In this document: one piece after another, positions 26,273 to 38,476 of the stretch
How positions within the stretch are numbered: the stretch's first letter is position 1
Layout: each line of letters opens with the position of its first letter
The notes under the pieces: model-generated
The model's database searches: none
Told to the model about the DNA's origin: nothing
The model's input: only the letters and a program-made list of their open reading frames with translations
Position numbers and translations under genes: made by a program
Origin: Mycobacterium syngnathidarum
Lineage (GTDB): Bacteria; Actinomycetota; Actinomycetes; Mycobacteriales; Mycobacteriaceae
NCBI RefSeq assembly: GCF_001942625.1
Contig: NZ_MLCL01000052.1
Span: 1-64,000, forward strand
Direction of reading: 5' to 3'
Length of the DNA: 64,000 nt

Positions 26273-27142
26273 GCGACGCCGCAGGTAGCGCTCGAATTCC
26301 GCGGCCAGCGCGTCGCCGTCGATCTTGCCGAGCGCCTCGTGCATGTCGACTTCGGCGTCGCCGCGCTGTTCCAACGAGGCGACGTACTCCGCGATCTCCT
26401 CGTCCTCGGCGGTCATCTCGGTGACGGCCTGCTCCCACTCCTCGGCGGCCGCCGGCAGGTCGGCCAGCGGCACCTCGACGTCCAGTACGTCCTCGACCCG
26501 GCGCAGCAGGGCCACGGTCGCCTTGGGGTTGGGCGGCTGCGAGACGTAGTGCGGTACGGCGGCCCAGAAGGTCACGGCTGGGATGCCGGCCTGCACGCAG
26601 GCGTCCTGGAACACCCCGGCGATCCCGGTCGGGCCCTCATAGCGGGTCTCTTCCAGACCGAAGAACTTCGCCGAATCGGCTGAATAGGCCGAGCCCGACA
26701 CCGGCACGGGCCGGGTGTGGGGCGTGTCGGCCAGCAGCGCGCCCAGGATCACCACGGTCTGCGCGTTGAGTTTGTCGGCGATGGCCAGCAACTCGGCGCA
26801 GAAGGTGCGCCAGCGCATGTTGGGTTCGACGCCGTGCATCAACACCACGTCCCGGTTGCTGCCCGGGGGACGGCAGTGCGAGATCCGCATCGACGGCCAA
26901 ACCAGCTCGCGGGTGACGCCGTCTACCTGGCGGATCACCGGGCGATTCACCTGATAGTCGTAGTACGACTCGTCGTCGATTTCGACGATCGGTTGGGCTT
27001 CCCAGATCGCATCCAGGTGGTCCAGCGCGTCACTGGCCGCGTCGCCGGCGTCATTCCAGCCCTCGAAGGCCGCCACGATGGTGGCTTCCTTCAAATCGGG
27101 CAGGTTCATCGGCCGGCCGGCGTTCGGATACGACGGGGTCAC
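26264..27142 (-). CDS. PAC2 family protein (proteasome assembly chaperone-like, Rv2125-like)
   Basis: This 292-residue PAC2 (DUF75) domain protein shows ATIVAAFEGWNDAGDAA near the N-terminus, a central VVILGALLADTPHTRPVPV, and GVFQDACVQAGIPAVTFWAAVPHYV. Its charged C-terminal helices end in EFERYLRRRGR. The fold resembles purine nucleoside phosphorylase. Despite the name, a role in bacterial proteasome assembly is not established, though this genome has a proteasome. The GTG at 27142 gives exactly the known mycobacterial length; ATG 27109 is the alternative. Confidence 0.85.
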   Translation of the reverse strand: MTPSYPNAGRPMNLPDLKEATIVAAFEGWNDAGDAASDALDHLDAIWEAQPIVEIDDESYYDYQVNRPVIRQVDGVTRELVWPSMRISHCRPPGSNRDVVLMHGVEPNMRWRTFCAELLAIADKLNAQTVVILGALLADTPHTRPVPVSGSAYSADSAKFFGLEETRYEGPTGIAGVFQDACVQAGIPAVTFWAAVPHYVSQPPNPKATVALLRRVEDVLDVEVPLADLPAAAEEWEQAVTEMTAEDEEIAEYVASLEQRGDAEVDMHEALGKIDGDALAAEFERYLRRRGR

Positions 27143-27205
27143 ACCTAAAGCGTAAGCCTTGGCGGGTGTCGATGAGCCCGTTGTACGGGCGGGTCGCGGC
27201 GGTGC

Positions 27206-27221
27206 CGAACAGCGCTGTTCG
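27206..27221. promoter_or_regulatory. 16-base perfect palindrome in the PAC2-metH gap
   Basis: CGAACAGCGCTGTTCG is fully self-complementary and lies about 65 bases upstream of the PAC2 GTG, and just before a TACGCT -10-like element facing right. It looks like a dimeric operator. The spacing between the CGAAC and GTTCG arms is six, not the four of the mycobacterial LexA box. Confidence 0.35.
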
Positions 27222-27243
27222 ATAGACCGACTACGCTGTTGAT

Positions 27244-27360
27244 GTGACTGCCGCTGACACGTCTGCCCGCGACACCGACCCGCTCGACACCTTGTCGATG
27301 CGCGTTGCGGCCGGTGCCGGCGCGGTCGAGACGAAATACGGTCAGCTGCAATCTGGTTAG
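27244..27360 (+). CDS. Possible 38-residue leaderless peptide
   Basis: A GTG at 27244 follows TACGCT (27232-27237) by six bases, the geometry of mycobacterial leaderless promoters. It opens a 38-codon reading frame ending at TAG (27358-27360). The peptide is rich in Ala, Thr and Asp (DTSARDTDPLDTL, VAAGAGAVETKYGQLQ) and contains no cysteine or methionine run, so it is not an obvious attenuation peptide. It could be a short real gene, a 5' leader of the metH transcript, or the stub of a lost gene. Confidence 0.25.
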   Translation: MTAADTSARDTDPLDTLSMRVAAGAGAVETKYGQLQSG

Positions 27361-27433
27361 CCCTCGGGGTCGGGGTCCATCGCGGCGAGGAGTTGGGCGT
27401 CCACATGTCTGTCGAATGACGACGTAGACTCGT

Positions 27434-27520
27434 CTGGTCGAGAGGCGTTGCAACGGTTCCGGGTTTCTGCCCGTAGCCGCCACGCTCGGCAGAGTCAAGG
27501 ACGCCTTCCGTTACGGAAGG
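27434..27520 (+). ncRNA. SAH riboswitch candidate with ribosome-binding-site hairpin, metH leader
   Basis: The leader has the order of the S-adenosylhomocysteine riboswitch. Helix strand CUGGUCGAG (27434-27442) pairs with CUCGGCAG (27485-27492). Strand AGGCGU (27443-27448), followed by the conserved UGCAAC, pairs with ACGCCU (27501-27506) as a pseudoknot. A small hairpin CGGG..CCCG (27460-27472) lies between. The conserved GCUCG and UCAAGG elements are present with small differences. Directly after, CCUUCCG-UUA-CGGAAGG (27504-27520) hides the GGAAGGG ribosome-binding site and shares bases 27504-27506 with the pseudoknot, so the two are exclusive. SAH binding would free the site and raise MetH synthesis. 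Confidence 0.7.
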
Positions 27521-27527
27521 GACGTAC

Positions 27528-31307
<3,780 letters not shown>

Positions 31308-31380
31308 GTGCTACGGGTACGAGTAGTGCGCTGAGTCACACGATTTCACCGCCATCACCACGCGGTGGGACAATGAGCTC

Positions 31381-32064
31381 ATGCGTGCGGTGCTGTGGGA
31401 TATGGACGGCACGCTCGTCGACTCCGAAAAGCTCTGGGACATCGCCATGCACGCGCTCTATGCGCGGATGGGCGGGGTGCTGACCGCTGAGGTGAGGGAA
31501 TCGACGGTCGGCGGTTCGTCCGAGACCGTCATGCGGATCGTCTATGAGGATCTGGGGCTGGAGCCCGAAGCCGCCGCGATGGCCGCATCGGCCGATTGGT
31601 TGCACGACTACACCGGCGAGCTCTTCGAGCAGGGACTACCGTGGCGGCCGGGTGCCCAGGAGATGCTCGACGGCCTTACCGCGGCGGGGGTCCCGATGGC
31701 CCTGGTGACCAACACCCGCCGGGATCTGGCTGAACGGGCCTTGAACAGCATTGGCCGCCACTACTTTTCGGTGACGGTCTGCGGTGATGAGGTCGCCAGC
31801 GGCAAGCCGGCACCTGACCCGTATCTGCGGGCGGCCGATCTTCTCGGTATTGCCACCACATCCTGTTTGGCGGTCGAGGATTCGGTCACCGGCACGGCAT
31901 CCGCCGAGGCCGCCGGCTGCCCGGTGTTGGTGGTTCCCAACGATGTGGACGTTCCCGGAGGCCCGTTGCGCCGGCATGTTTCTTCGCTGACGCACCTCGA
32001 TGTCGACGGCCTTCGCGCGGTGTATCACGAACTGAATTCCCAAGCCGGAGAACGCACCGCCTGA
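31381..32064 (+). CDS. HAD-superfamily phosphatase (subfamily IA)
   Basis: This 227-residue protein has motif I WDMDGTLVDSE (nucleophile Asp), motif II ALVTNTRR, motif III with the lysine in SGKPAPDPYL, and motif IV AVEDSVTG. A helical cap sits between motifs I and II. It resembles beta-phosphoglucomutase/sugar-phosphate phosphatases. Being next to a sugar transporter gene it may dephosphorylate a sugar phosphate, but substrate is unassigned. Confidence 0.88.
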   Translation: MRAVLWDMDGTLVDSEKLWDIAMHALYARMGGVLTAEVRESTVGGSSETVMRIVYEDLGLEPEAAAMAASADWLHDYTGELFEQGLPWRPGAQEMLDGLTAAGVPMALVTNTRRDLAERALNSIGRHYFSVTVCGDEVASGKPAPDPYLRAADLLGIATTSCLAVEDSVTGTASAEAAGCPVLVVPNDVDVPGGPLRRHVSSLTHLDVDGLRAVYHELNSQAGERTA

Positions 32065-32121
32065 TCGAGCCCGTGTGATTCAATGTGAGCCTGATCACGC
32101 GTTGCTGCGGAAGGGCGTTCC

Positions 32122-33714
32122 ATGACTCACGGACCGGTCGACGATCCTGCATCGGCCCTGGATTACGAGGAATCCGAGCACAGCGGCCGAGTGGTCCGGA
32201 TCGCGTCGGTGGCCGCATTGGGCGGGCTGCTTTTCGGGTATGACAGCGCGGTGATCAACGGCGCGGTGGCCGCGCTGCAGGATGAATTCCAGATCAACAA
32301 CGTAGTTCTGGGTTCAGCGGTGGCTTCGGCGCTGCTCGGGGCCGCGGTGGGCGCGCTGACCGCGGGCCAGCTCGCCGACCGGATCGGCCGGCGGTCGGTC
32401 ATGAAGCTCGCGGCACTGCTGTTCTTCATCAGCGCGATCGGTACCGCCGTCGCCACCCACATCTGGCTGGTGGTCATCTTCCGCATCATCGGTGGCCTCG
32501 GTGTCGGGGTGGCCTCGGTCATCGCGCCGACGTACATTGCGGAGACGGCACCGCCTCGTATCCGTGGGCGACTGGGCTCCCTTCAGCAGCTGGCGATCGT
32601 CACCGGAATCTTCCTGTCGTTGTCGATCGACTACCTACTGGCCCATTTGGCCGGCGGCTCCCGCGAGGAACTGTGGTTCGGGCTTGCGGCCTGGCGGTGG
32701 ATGTTCCTGGTGATGGCGATACCGGCACTGGTGTACGGCTTGCTGGCCTACACCATCCCGGAGTCTCCTCGCTACCTGGTCGCCAAGTTCCGGATTCCGG
32801 AGGCACGCAAGGTTCTTTCGATGCTGCTCGGCGAGAAGAACCTGGAGATCACCATTCACCGGATCGAAGACTCGCTGAAATCCGAGAAACCGCCGTCCTG
32901 GCAGGATCTGCTCAAGCCGCGGGCCTCCGCGGGCAGGTTCGCCGCCTGGGTTCGGCGCTACGTGTGGCTGTTGCTGTTGCTGTGCATCGTGTTGGCTGTC
33001 CTCTCGGTTTCATTGGGCTTGTGGCTGCTGGCGGTGGTCTTCGCCGCGCTCGGCATCGGGGCGGCCGTCATCAGTGGGCTGTACGGAATCGTCTGGATTG
33101 GGTTGGGACTGTCCATATTCCAGCAGTTCGTCGGCATCAACGTGATCTTCTACTACTCGAATGTGTTGTGGGAGGCCGTCGGATTCGAGGAGAGCCAGGC
33201 CTTCACCATCACGGTGATCACGTCGGTGACCAACATCGTCACCACGTTGATCGCCATCGCGTTGATCGACAAGATCGGGCGCAAGCCGCTGTTGCTGATC
33301 GGCTCCACCGGTATGGCGATCACCCTGGGCACCATGGCCGTGATCTTCGGAACCGCCCCGCAGGTCGACGGTCAGCCTCAGCTCGACGGTGCGGCCGGGC
33401 CGATCGCGCTGATCGCGGCGAACCTGTTCGTGGTGGCCTTCGGCATGTCGTGGGGCCCGGTGGTCTGGGTACTTCTGGGCGAGATGTTCCCCAACCGCAT
33501 CCGGGCGGCGGCGCTGGGCTTGGCGGCTGCGGGCCAGTGGGTGGCGAACTGGCTGATCACCGTGTCCTTCCCGGAGTTGCGCAACGTGCTCGGCGTGGCC
33601 TACGGCTTCTACGCGCTGTGTGCGTTTCTGTCGTTGCTCTTCGTGTGGAAGTGGGTCGGGGAAACCAAGGGCAAACACCTTGAGGACATGCACGCGGAGG
33701 CGTTGAGGGCGTAG
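32122..33714 (+). CDS. MFS sugar porter, GlcP-like, with two extra membrane helices
   Basis: This 530-residue sugar-porter-type facilitator shows GGLLFGYDSAVINGA in helix 1, DRIGRRS, the PESPRYL motif after helix 6, GRKPLLLIGS, and VGETKGK (PETKG-like) at the C-terminus. QQFVGINVIFYYS in helix 7 is a sugar-binding signature. Unusually, between the cytoplasmic loop and helix 7 there are two further hydrophobic stretches (VWLLLLLCIVLAVLSVS, LWLLAVVFAALGIGAAVI), suggesting 14 rather than 12 spans. M. smegmatis has a glucose permease GlcP near metH, so glucose is a likely substrate. This is an inference from context. Confidence 0.85.
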   Translation: MTHGPVDDPASALDYEESEHSGRVVRIASVAALGGLLFGYDSAVINGAVAALQDEFQINNVVLGSAVASALLGAAVGALTAGQLADRIGRRSVMKLAALLFFISAIGTAVATHIWLVVIFRIIGGLGVGVASVIAPTYIAETAPPRIRGRLGSLQQLAIVTGIFLSLSIDYLLAHLAGGSREELWFGLAAWRWMFLVMAIPALVYGLLAYTIPESPRYLVAKFRIPEARKVLSMLLGEKNLEITIHRIEDSLKSEKPPSWQDLLKPRASAGRFAAWVRRYVWLLLLLCIVLAVLSVSLGLWLLAVVFAALGIGAAVISGLYGIVWIGLGLSIFQQFVGINVIFYYSNVLWEAVGFEESQAFTITVITSVTNIVTTLIAIALIDKIGRKPLLLIGSTGMAITLGTMAVIFGTAPQVDGQPQLDGAAGPIALIAANLFVVAFGMSWGPVVWVLLGEMFPNRIRAAALGLAAAGQWVANWLITVSFPELRNVLGVAYGFYALCAFLSLLFVWKWVGETKGKHLEDMHAEALRA

Positions 33715-33728
33715 TGCTCGCCGGCAGC

Positions 33729-34208
33729 TCAATCGGCCGGGAGTGGGGGAGGCTCGTAGTCGTCGGAATATGGACCGCAGCCGACGCTGCGGGCGATCTC
33801 GACGGCCGCCTCGATCAACTGATCCGGTGCGAGGTCACGGTGGGCCAGATAGACCTCACACCGGCCGACAACCACCCACGTACTGGACAATTGCGGCTGC
33901 ACCAGGGCGAATTCGTCCGGTGCGGAGCGTTGTGCCGCGTACGTTCCCGGAGTGAGTTCGCCGCCGTAGCGCAGTTCTTCGACTTCGGCGGCGAAGTCGT
34001 CGACGGGGTGGATCGACACGGTCAGCCTCGGCGCCGAGGCCACGTCGTCGCCCCAGGACGCGGACAGGCAATCGAGCGGAAGGATCGGGTTGGCCAGACG
34101 ATTGTTCTGGACCAGGCCGTCCATCGTCAGGTGTTTGGACAGGATCGCCTGGATCGCGGTGACCCGGGCAGTGTAGGTCGGCAGCTCGTCGCCGACTGGT
34201 TCGCTCAC
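33729..34208 (-). CDS. Conserved hypothetical protein
   Basis: This 159-residue protein has no family I recognise. The sequence [26 protein letters not shown] followed by a beta-rich core ([18 protein letters not shown]) and a C-terminal helix ([13 protein letters not shown]) suggests a compact cytoplasmic domain. A GTG at 34208 starts it, 37 bases from the divergent hisE, so the two share a promoter region. It is convergent with the sugar transporter gene. Confidence 0.55.
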   Translation of the reverse strand: MSEPVGDELPTYTARVTAIQAILSKHLTMDGLVQNNRLANPILPLDCLSASWGDDVASAPRLTVSIHPVDDFAAEVEELRYGGELTPGTYAAQRSAPDEFALVQPQLSSTWVVVGRCEVYLAHRDLAPDQLIEAAVEIARSVGCGPYSDDYEPPPLPAD

Positions 34209-34245
34209 CCTTCTATTGCACCGCACGAATCGACCCCTGCCGAGC

Positions 34246-34527
34246 ATGAAACAATTCATGCCTGTGAAGACCTTCGAGGCCCTGTTTGCCGAACTCAGCG
34301 ACAAAGCGCGCACCAGACCTGCCGGTAGCGGCACGGTCGCCGCACTTGACGCCGGTGTCCATGGGCTGGGCAAGAAGATCCTGGAGGAGGCCGGCGAGGT
34401 GTGGCTGGCCGCCGAGCACGAGAGCGACGAATCGCTCGCCGAGGAGGTCAGCCAGTTGCTGTACTGGACCCAGGTGCTGCTGATCTCCCGGGGCCTGACC
34501 CTTGACGACGTCTACCGGAAGTTGTGA
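34246..34527 (+). CDS. hisE: Phosphoribosyl-ATP pyrophosphatase
   Basis: This 93-residue all-alpha NTP-pyrophosphohydrolase catalyses the second step of histidine synthesis (PR-ATP to PR-AMP). It has the MazG-like metal motif [18 protein letters not shown] and ends [10 protein letters not shown]. The ATG at 34246 gives the same 93-residue length as the M. tuberculosis protein; ATG 34258 is also possible. It is followed 15 bases later by hisG, the enzyme of the preceding step. Confidence 0.93.
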   Translation: MKQFMPVKTFEALFAELSDKARTRPAGSGTVAALDAGVHGLGKKILEEAGEVWLAAEHESDESLAEEVSQLLYWTQVLLISRGLTLDDVYRKL

Positions 34528-34542
34528 GCCGTGGCCGAACAG

Positions 34543-35397
34543 ATGTTGCGCGTCGCGGTGCCCAACAAGGGCTCGCTCAGCGATGCGGCCGCCGAGATCC
34601 TCTCCGAGGCCGGGTACCGGCGCCGGCGTGACCCCAAGGACCTGACCGTCGTCGATCCGGTCAACAACGTCGAGTTCTTCTTTCTGCGGCCCAAGGACAT
34701 CGCGATCTATGTGGGTTCGGGGCAGCTCGATCTGGGCATCACCGGACGGGACCTGGCCGCGGATTCTGACGCCCCGGTACGCGAGCGCCTGTCACTGGGC
34801 TTCGGCAACTCCACCTTCCGGTACGCCGGCCCGGCCGGGCGGGAGTGGACCCCCCAGGATCTGGCCGGCAAGCGGATCGCCACCTCGTTCCCGAACCTGG
34901 TGCGCAAGGACCTTGCCGCGCAGGGGATCGAGGCTTCGGTGATCCGATTGGACGGAGCGGTGGAGATCTCGATCCAGCTCGGCGTCGCTGACGTGATCGC
35001 CGACGTGGTCGGCTCGGGTCGCACGCTGGGACTGCACGACTTGGTGGCATTCGGTGCACCGCTGTGCGAGTCGGAGGCGGTGCTGATCGAACGCGATGGC
35101 CCCGACGGCGACGACAGTGCCTCCGCGCGGGATCAGCTGACGGCCCGGGTGCAGGGCGTGGTGTTCGGCCAGCAGTACCTGATGCTGGATTACGACTGCC
35201 CGCGTGCGGTTCTGGAGCGGGCCACCGCGGTGACACCGGGCCTGGAGTCACCGACCATCGCCCCGTTGGCGGACCCGGATTGGGTGGCCGTGCGGGCTCT
35301 GGTGCCGCGCCGTGACGTCAACGCCATCATGGATGAGATCGCCGCGATCGGCGCCAAAGCGATACTGGCATCAGATATTCGGTTCTGCCGTCTCTAG
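34543..35397 (+). CDS. hisG: ATP phosphoribosyltransferase
   Basis: This 284-residue enzyme makes phosphoribosyl-ATP from ATP and PRPP, the committed, histidine-inhibited step of histidine synthesis. It is the long form with a C-terminal ACT-like regulatory domain (about 210-284, ending [17 protein letters not shown]). Catalytic-domain motifs are [28 protein letters not shown] and [11 protein letters not shown], the PRPP loop. ATG 34543 gives the length of the M. tuberculosis enzyme; GTG 34531 would add four residues. Confidence 0.95.
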   Translation: MLRVAVPNKGSLSDAAAEILSEAGYRRRRDPKDLTVVDPVNNVEFFFLRPKDIAIYVGSGQLDLGITGRDLAADSDAPVRERLSLGFGNSTFRYAGPAGREWTPQDLAGKRIATSFPNLVRKDLAAQGIEASVIRLDGAVEISIQLGVADVIADVVGSGRTLGLHDLVAFGAPLCESEAVLIERDGPDGDDSASARDQLTARVQGVVFGQQYLMLDYDCPRAVLERATAVTPGLESPTIAPLADPDWVAVRALVPRRDVNAIMDEIAAIGAKAILASDIRFCRL

Positions 35398-35486
35398 CGC
35401 GCGGATACCGCACTCCTTGATCGGCGCGTGCTGCGGCACGTTGCGTGTTAGCGTCCGGGTGACAATTTCAGGCCTCGGAGGTCGGC

Positions 35487-35969
35487 GTGACGCATTTTCT
35501 GGTTCTGTTGTTGGCTCTTCTCATCGGCGTGGTGGCCGGGTTGCGGGCGTTCACCGCGCCGGCCGCGGTGGCGTGGGCCGCCGCGCTGGACTGGATCAAC
35601 CTCGACGGCACCTGGGTCGAATGGTTGGCCCATCCGGTCACGGTGACCGTGTTGACCATTCTCGCTGTGGTGGAGTTGGTGACCGACCAGCTGCCGCGGA
35701 CGCCAAGCCGTAAGACACCGGTACAGTTCATCGCCCGCCTGATCACCGGTGCGTTCGCCGGTGCGGTGATCGGCACCGCGTGGGGCTACACGTTCACCGC
35801 GCTCGGTGCGGCACTCGTCGGTGCCGTGCTCGGCACCCTGGGAGGCTACGAGGCGCGAAAGCGGTTGGTCGGCCGCAACGATGGCCATGATTTGCCGGTC
35901 GCCCTGTTCGAAGACGCGGTCGCCGTGCTCGGCGGTTTCGCGATCGCGACCCTGACCTCCGTGCTCTAG
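35487..35969 (+). CDS. DUF4126 family membrane protein
   Basis: This 160-residue protein has about five hydrophobic segments and the DUF4126 pattern: GVVAGLRAFTAPAAVAWAA at the N-terminus, VELVTDQLPRTPSRKTPVQFIARLITGAFAGAVIG in the middle, and GTLGGYEARKRLV. The function is unknown. It sits behind hisG as in M. tuberculosis (Rv2120c) and four bases ahead of a flavin oxidoreductase gene, with which it is probably co-transcribed. Confidence 0.8.
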   Translation: MTHFLVLLLALLIGVVAGLRAFTAPAAVAWAAALDWINLDGTWVEWLAHPVTVTVLTILAVVELVTDQLPRTPSRKTPVQFIARLITGAFAGAVIGTAWGYTFTALGAALVGAVLGTLGGYEARKRLVGRNDGHDLPVALFEDAVAVLGGFAIATLTSVL

Positions 35970-35972
35970 CGC

Positions 35973-37349
35973 ATGGCGGCTGCGCAGAGTTTCGACGCAA
36001 TCGTCATCGGCGCGGGTCAGGCCGGGCCGCCGCTGGCGGGCCGATTGACCGCGGCGGGGCAGACGGTCGCAGTGATCGAGCGCAAGCTGGTCGGTGGCAC
36101 CTGCGTCAACTACGGCTGCATTCCCACCAAAACCCTTGTGGCCAGTGCGCATGCCGCCCACCTCGCGCGGCGCGGCGCGGATTTCGGTGTGGGCACAGGC
36201 GAAATCGACGTCGACATGGCCAAGGTCAAGGCCCGCAAGGACGAGATCATGCTCGCCGATCGCCACGGGGTCGAAGACTGGCTGCAGGACATGGACGGGG
36301 CGACGCTGATCCGCGGCCACGCACGTTTCGTCGACCCGCACACCATCGACGTCGACGGCCGGTTGCTGCGAGCTGACCGGATCTTTCTCAATGTCGGTGG
36401 CCGGGCGGTGGTCCCGGAGTTCCCCGGTCTGGACGGCATCGACTACCTGACCAACGTCGGCATCTTGGACCTCGACGAGGTGCCCGAGCACCTGGTGATC
36501 GTGGGCGGTAGTTACATCGCGCTCGAGTTCGCGCAGATGTACCGCCGGTTCGGGGCCCGGGTCACGGTGATCGAGAAGGGCCCGCGGCTGACCTCCCGCG
36601 AGGACGAGGATGTGTCGGCCACCATCGCCGAGATCCTGCGCGCCGAGGGGATCGACGTGGTGCTCAACGCGACCGGTATCCGCTTTGCCAAGCGGGACAG
36701 CGGTTTCGAGGTGACGCCCCGCGACGGTGCGGATCCGATCGCGGGGACACACCTGCTGCTCGCGGTGGGACGGGCGCCCAACACCGACGACCTCGCGCTG
36801 GAGAACGCCGGTGTGGCTCTCGACGAGCGGGGTTACGTCGTGGTCGACGATCAGCTGCGCACCACAGCCGAACACATTTGGGCGATGGGGGACTGCAACG
36901 GCAGGGGCGCGTTCACCCACACGTCCTACAACGACTTCGAGATCGTCGCCGCGAATCTGCTCGACGACGATCCGCGCCGGGTCAGTGATCGCATCCCCAC
37001 CTATGCGCTCTATATCGACCCGCCGCTGGGCCGGGCCGGGATGACGGTTGATCAGGTGCGGAAGTCCGGCCGAAAAGCGTTGGTGGGCAAGCGCCCGATG
37101 ACCAGGGTCGGTCGTGCGGTGGAGAAGGGCGAGACCCAGGGCTTCATGAAGGTGGTGGTGGATGCCGAGACCGAGGAGATTCTGGGAGTGGCCATCCTCG
37201 GCGTCGGTGGGGATGAGGTGGTGCACTCGGTCCTCGACATCATGACGGCGAAACTGCCCTACACCGCCATATCGCGCACGATGCACATCCACCCCACCGT
37301 CAGCGAGCTGGTACCTACGATGCTGCAGGAGCTGAAGCCGCTGGACTGA
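35973..37349 (+). CDS. Pyridine nucleotide-disulfide oxidoreductase, mercuric-reductase-like
   Basis: This 458-residue FAD enzyme has GAGQAGPPLAGRL, the redox-active disulfide GGTCVNYGCIPTKT (CxxxxC), the NAD(P) motif VIVGGSYIALEFAQM, the FAD-closing HIWAMGDCNG, and a C-terminal dimerisation domain with HIHPTVSEL. It resembles MerA/lipoamide dehydrogenase. It lacks the C-terminal vicinal cysteines and N-terminal metal-binding domain of true mercuric reductases, so mercury reduction is unlikely. A low-molecular-weight disulfide or quinone is a better guess. Its last 35 bases overlap the tail of the convergent flavodoxin gene. Confidence 0.85.
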   Translation: MAAAQSFDAIVIGAGQAGPPLAGRLTAAGQTVAVIERKLVGGTCVNYGCIPTKTLVASAHAAHLARRGADFGVGTGEIDVDMAKVKARKDEIMLADRHGVEDWLQDMDGATLIRGHARFVDPHTIDVDGRLLRADRIFLNVGGRAVVPEFPGLDGIDYLTNVGILDLDEVPEHLVIVGGSYIALEFAQMYRRFGARVTVIEKGPRLTSREDEDVSATIAEILRAEGIDVVLNATGIRFAKRDSGFEVTPRDGADPIAGTHLLLAVGRAPNTDDLALENAGVALDERGYVVVDDQLRTTAEHIWAMGDCNGRGAFTHTSYNDFEIVAANLLDDDPRRVSDRIPTYALYIDPPLGRAGMTVDQVRKSGRKALVGKRPMTRVGRAVEKGETQGFMKVVVDAETEEILGVAILGVGGDEVVHSVLDIMTAKLPYTAISRTMHIHPTVSELVPTMLQELKPLD

Positions 37350-37947
37350 GCGTGCGGCCGATGTTGAGCTGACGGGTCACCAGCGCCACCCGGTGCCCTA
37401 GGTGGCGGCAGGTGCGCACATCTGAGGGGTGCACCTGATCGGGGTTGGCGTCCACGTTGGTCTGAGCGCCGGCGCCCAGAAAGAAGCCGAGCCGGTTGAG
37501 ATCGTCCTCACTGCTGAACGAGGTGTTCCAGCCGGTGCTCAAACCCAGGTTCACCCAATGCATGTGGTGCTGGGCTGCGAAGACCGCCAGTGAACTGAGC
37601 GTGTTGAGCTTGTCGCCGCTCTTGCCGCCGGAGTTCGTGAAACCGGCCGCCACCTTGTCGCGCCACCTGCCTTCCATACACCGGGCGCCGGTCTTCTCGG
37701 CGAAGGCCTGAAATCCCGCCGACACGTTGCCCATGTAGGTGGGGCTGCCGAAGATCATGGCGTCCACGTTGTCCAGCACGTCCCAATCCCGCTCGGTCAT
37801 GGTTTCGACGTGCATGACGGTGGCGTCGGCTCCGGCGTCGGCGGCGCCGGCCGCGACCGCGCCGGCCAGGGTCGCCGTGTGGCCGAATCCGGAATGGTGG
37901 ACCACCGCGACGGTGGGTGCGGCGATGTCAGTTCCGTTGTGGGGCAT
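37315..37947 (-). CDS. Flavodoxin / NADPH-dependent FMN reductase (WrbA-like)
   Basis: This 210-residue flavodoxin-fold protein shows the FMN phosphate loop HHSGFGHTATLAGAV, GSPTYMGNVSAGFQAFAE and KVAAGFTNSGGKSGD, followed by a family-typical SLAVFAAQHHMHWVNLG. Such proteins transfer two electrons to quinones. It is the last gene of an ArsR-SRPBCC-flavodoxin operon, overlapping the SRPBCC gene by 20 bases. Confidence 0.85.
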   Translation of the reverse strand: MPHNGTDIAAPTVAVVHHSGFGHTATLAGAVAAGAADAGADATVMHVETMTERDWDVLDNVDAMIFGSPTYMGNVSAGFQAFAEKTGARCMEGRWRDKVAAGFTNSGGKSGDKLNTLSSLAVFAAQHHMHWVNLGLSTGWNTSFSSEDDLNRLGFFLGAGAQTNVDANPDQVHPSDVRTCRHLGHRVALVTRQLNIGRTLSPAASAPAAS

Positions 37948-38476
37948 CTTCGTTTCCTTTTCGTGGGGTCCATTGGGTGCCGAGTGATTGAGCGACGTCT
38001 TGATAGCGCCGGGCCCAGTCGGGGAGGGGAGCGCCGGCGAGGAATGCCTCCAGTCGGTCGAGGTAGGCGTGGGTTCCGGGGTGGAAGCCCTGACCGTCGG
38101 AGATCGTCAGGCCGCGGTGGCTGAAGCGGAGCAGGGTGCCGTCGCCGTCAGGGATGAGCTCATAACGCACAACGCCGGGTTCAGGTGCGGACAGGATCGG
38201 CTGGTTCCACTCGTGCTCGAAAACCCTTGGCGGGTCCCATACCCGGATCCGTCCGGTCATCGTCTTCTGTTGTGCTGGGATCGGCGGCGAGTGGGGAATC
38301 ATCTCGATCGTGCCGCCTTCGCCGGCCTCGATCGTCGTTTCACCCATCCACTGGTTGCGTTGTGCCGGATCGGTGATGGCGGCCCACACCGCCTCAACCG
38401 GATAGGGCAGGCGCCGTTCGAAGTTCAGCGCGGCCCGGTCGCCCTCGACGGTGAGTTTGCCTTCACGGCTGGTCAT
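37928..38476 (-). CDS. SRPBCC / AHSA1-type protein
   Basis: This 182-residue START-like (AHSA1) domain protein has RRLPYPVEAVWAAITDPAQRNQWM, VFEHEWN and a closing helix HAYLDRLEAFLAG. The fold binds hydrophobic ligands. Pairing with an ArsR-type repressor in one operon is a widespread arrangement, in which the SRPBCC protein is thought to sense or process a ligand. Its start overlaps the ArsR stop by four bases. Confidence 0.85.
   Translation of the reverse strand: MTSREGKLTVEGDRAALNFERRLPYPVEAVWAAITDPAQRNQWMGETTIEAGEGGTIEMIPHSPPIPAQQKTMTGRIRVWDPPRVFEHEWNQPILSAPEPGVVRYELIPDGDGTLLRFSHRGLTISDGQGFHPGTHAYLDRLEAFLAGAPLPDWARRYQDVAQSLGTQWTPRKGNEDAPQRN

Noticed and set aside
24099..26438. Leftward open frame of 779 codons
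   Set aside because: It runs antisense across mshC, the SDR gene and part of the PAC2 gene, all with strong motifs. Its translation is Arg/Gly/His-rich without any family motif, as expected from high-GC third positions.
27206..27221. LexA (SOS) box
   Set aside because: The arms CGAAC and GTTCG are present, but they are six bases apart rather than four, so the site does not match the mycobacterial LexA consensus. Kept only as an unassigned palindrome.
27143..27527. Cobalamin riboswitch before metH
   Set aside because: The large B12-box structure was not seen. The leader instead fits the compact SAH type, and B12 riboswitches control metE, not B12-dependent metH.
35973..37349. Mercuric reductase
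   Set aside because: The fold and CxxxxC match, but the C-terminal cysteine pair and metal-binding domain are absent and no mer genes are nearby.
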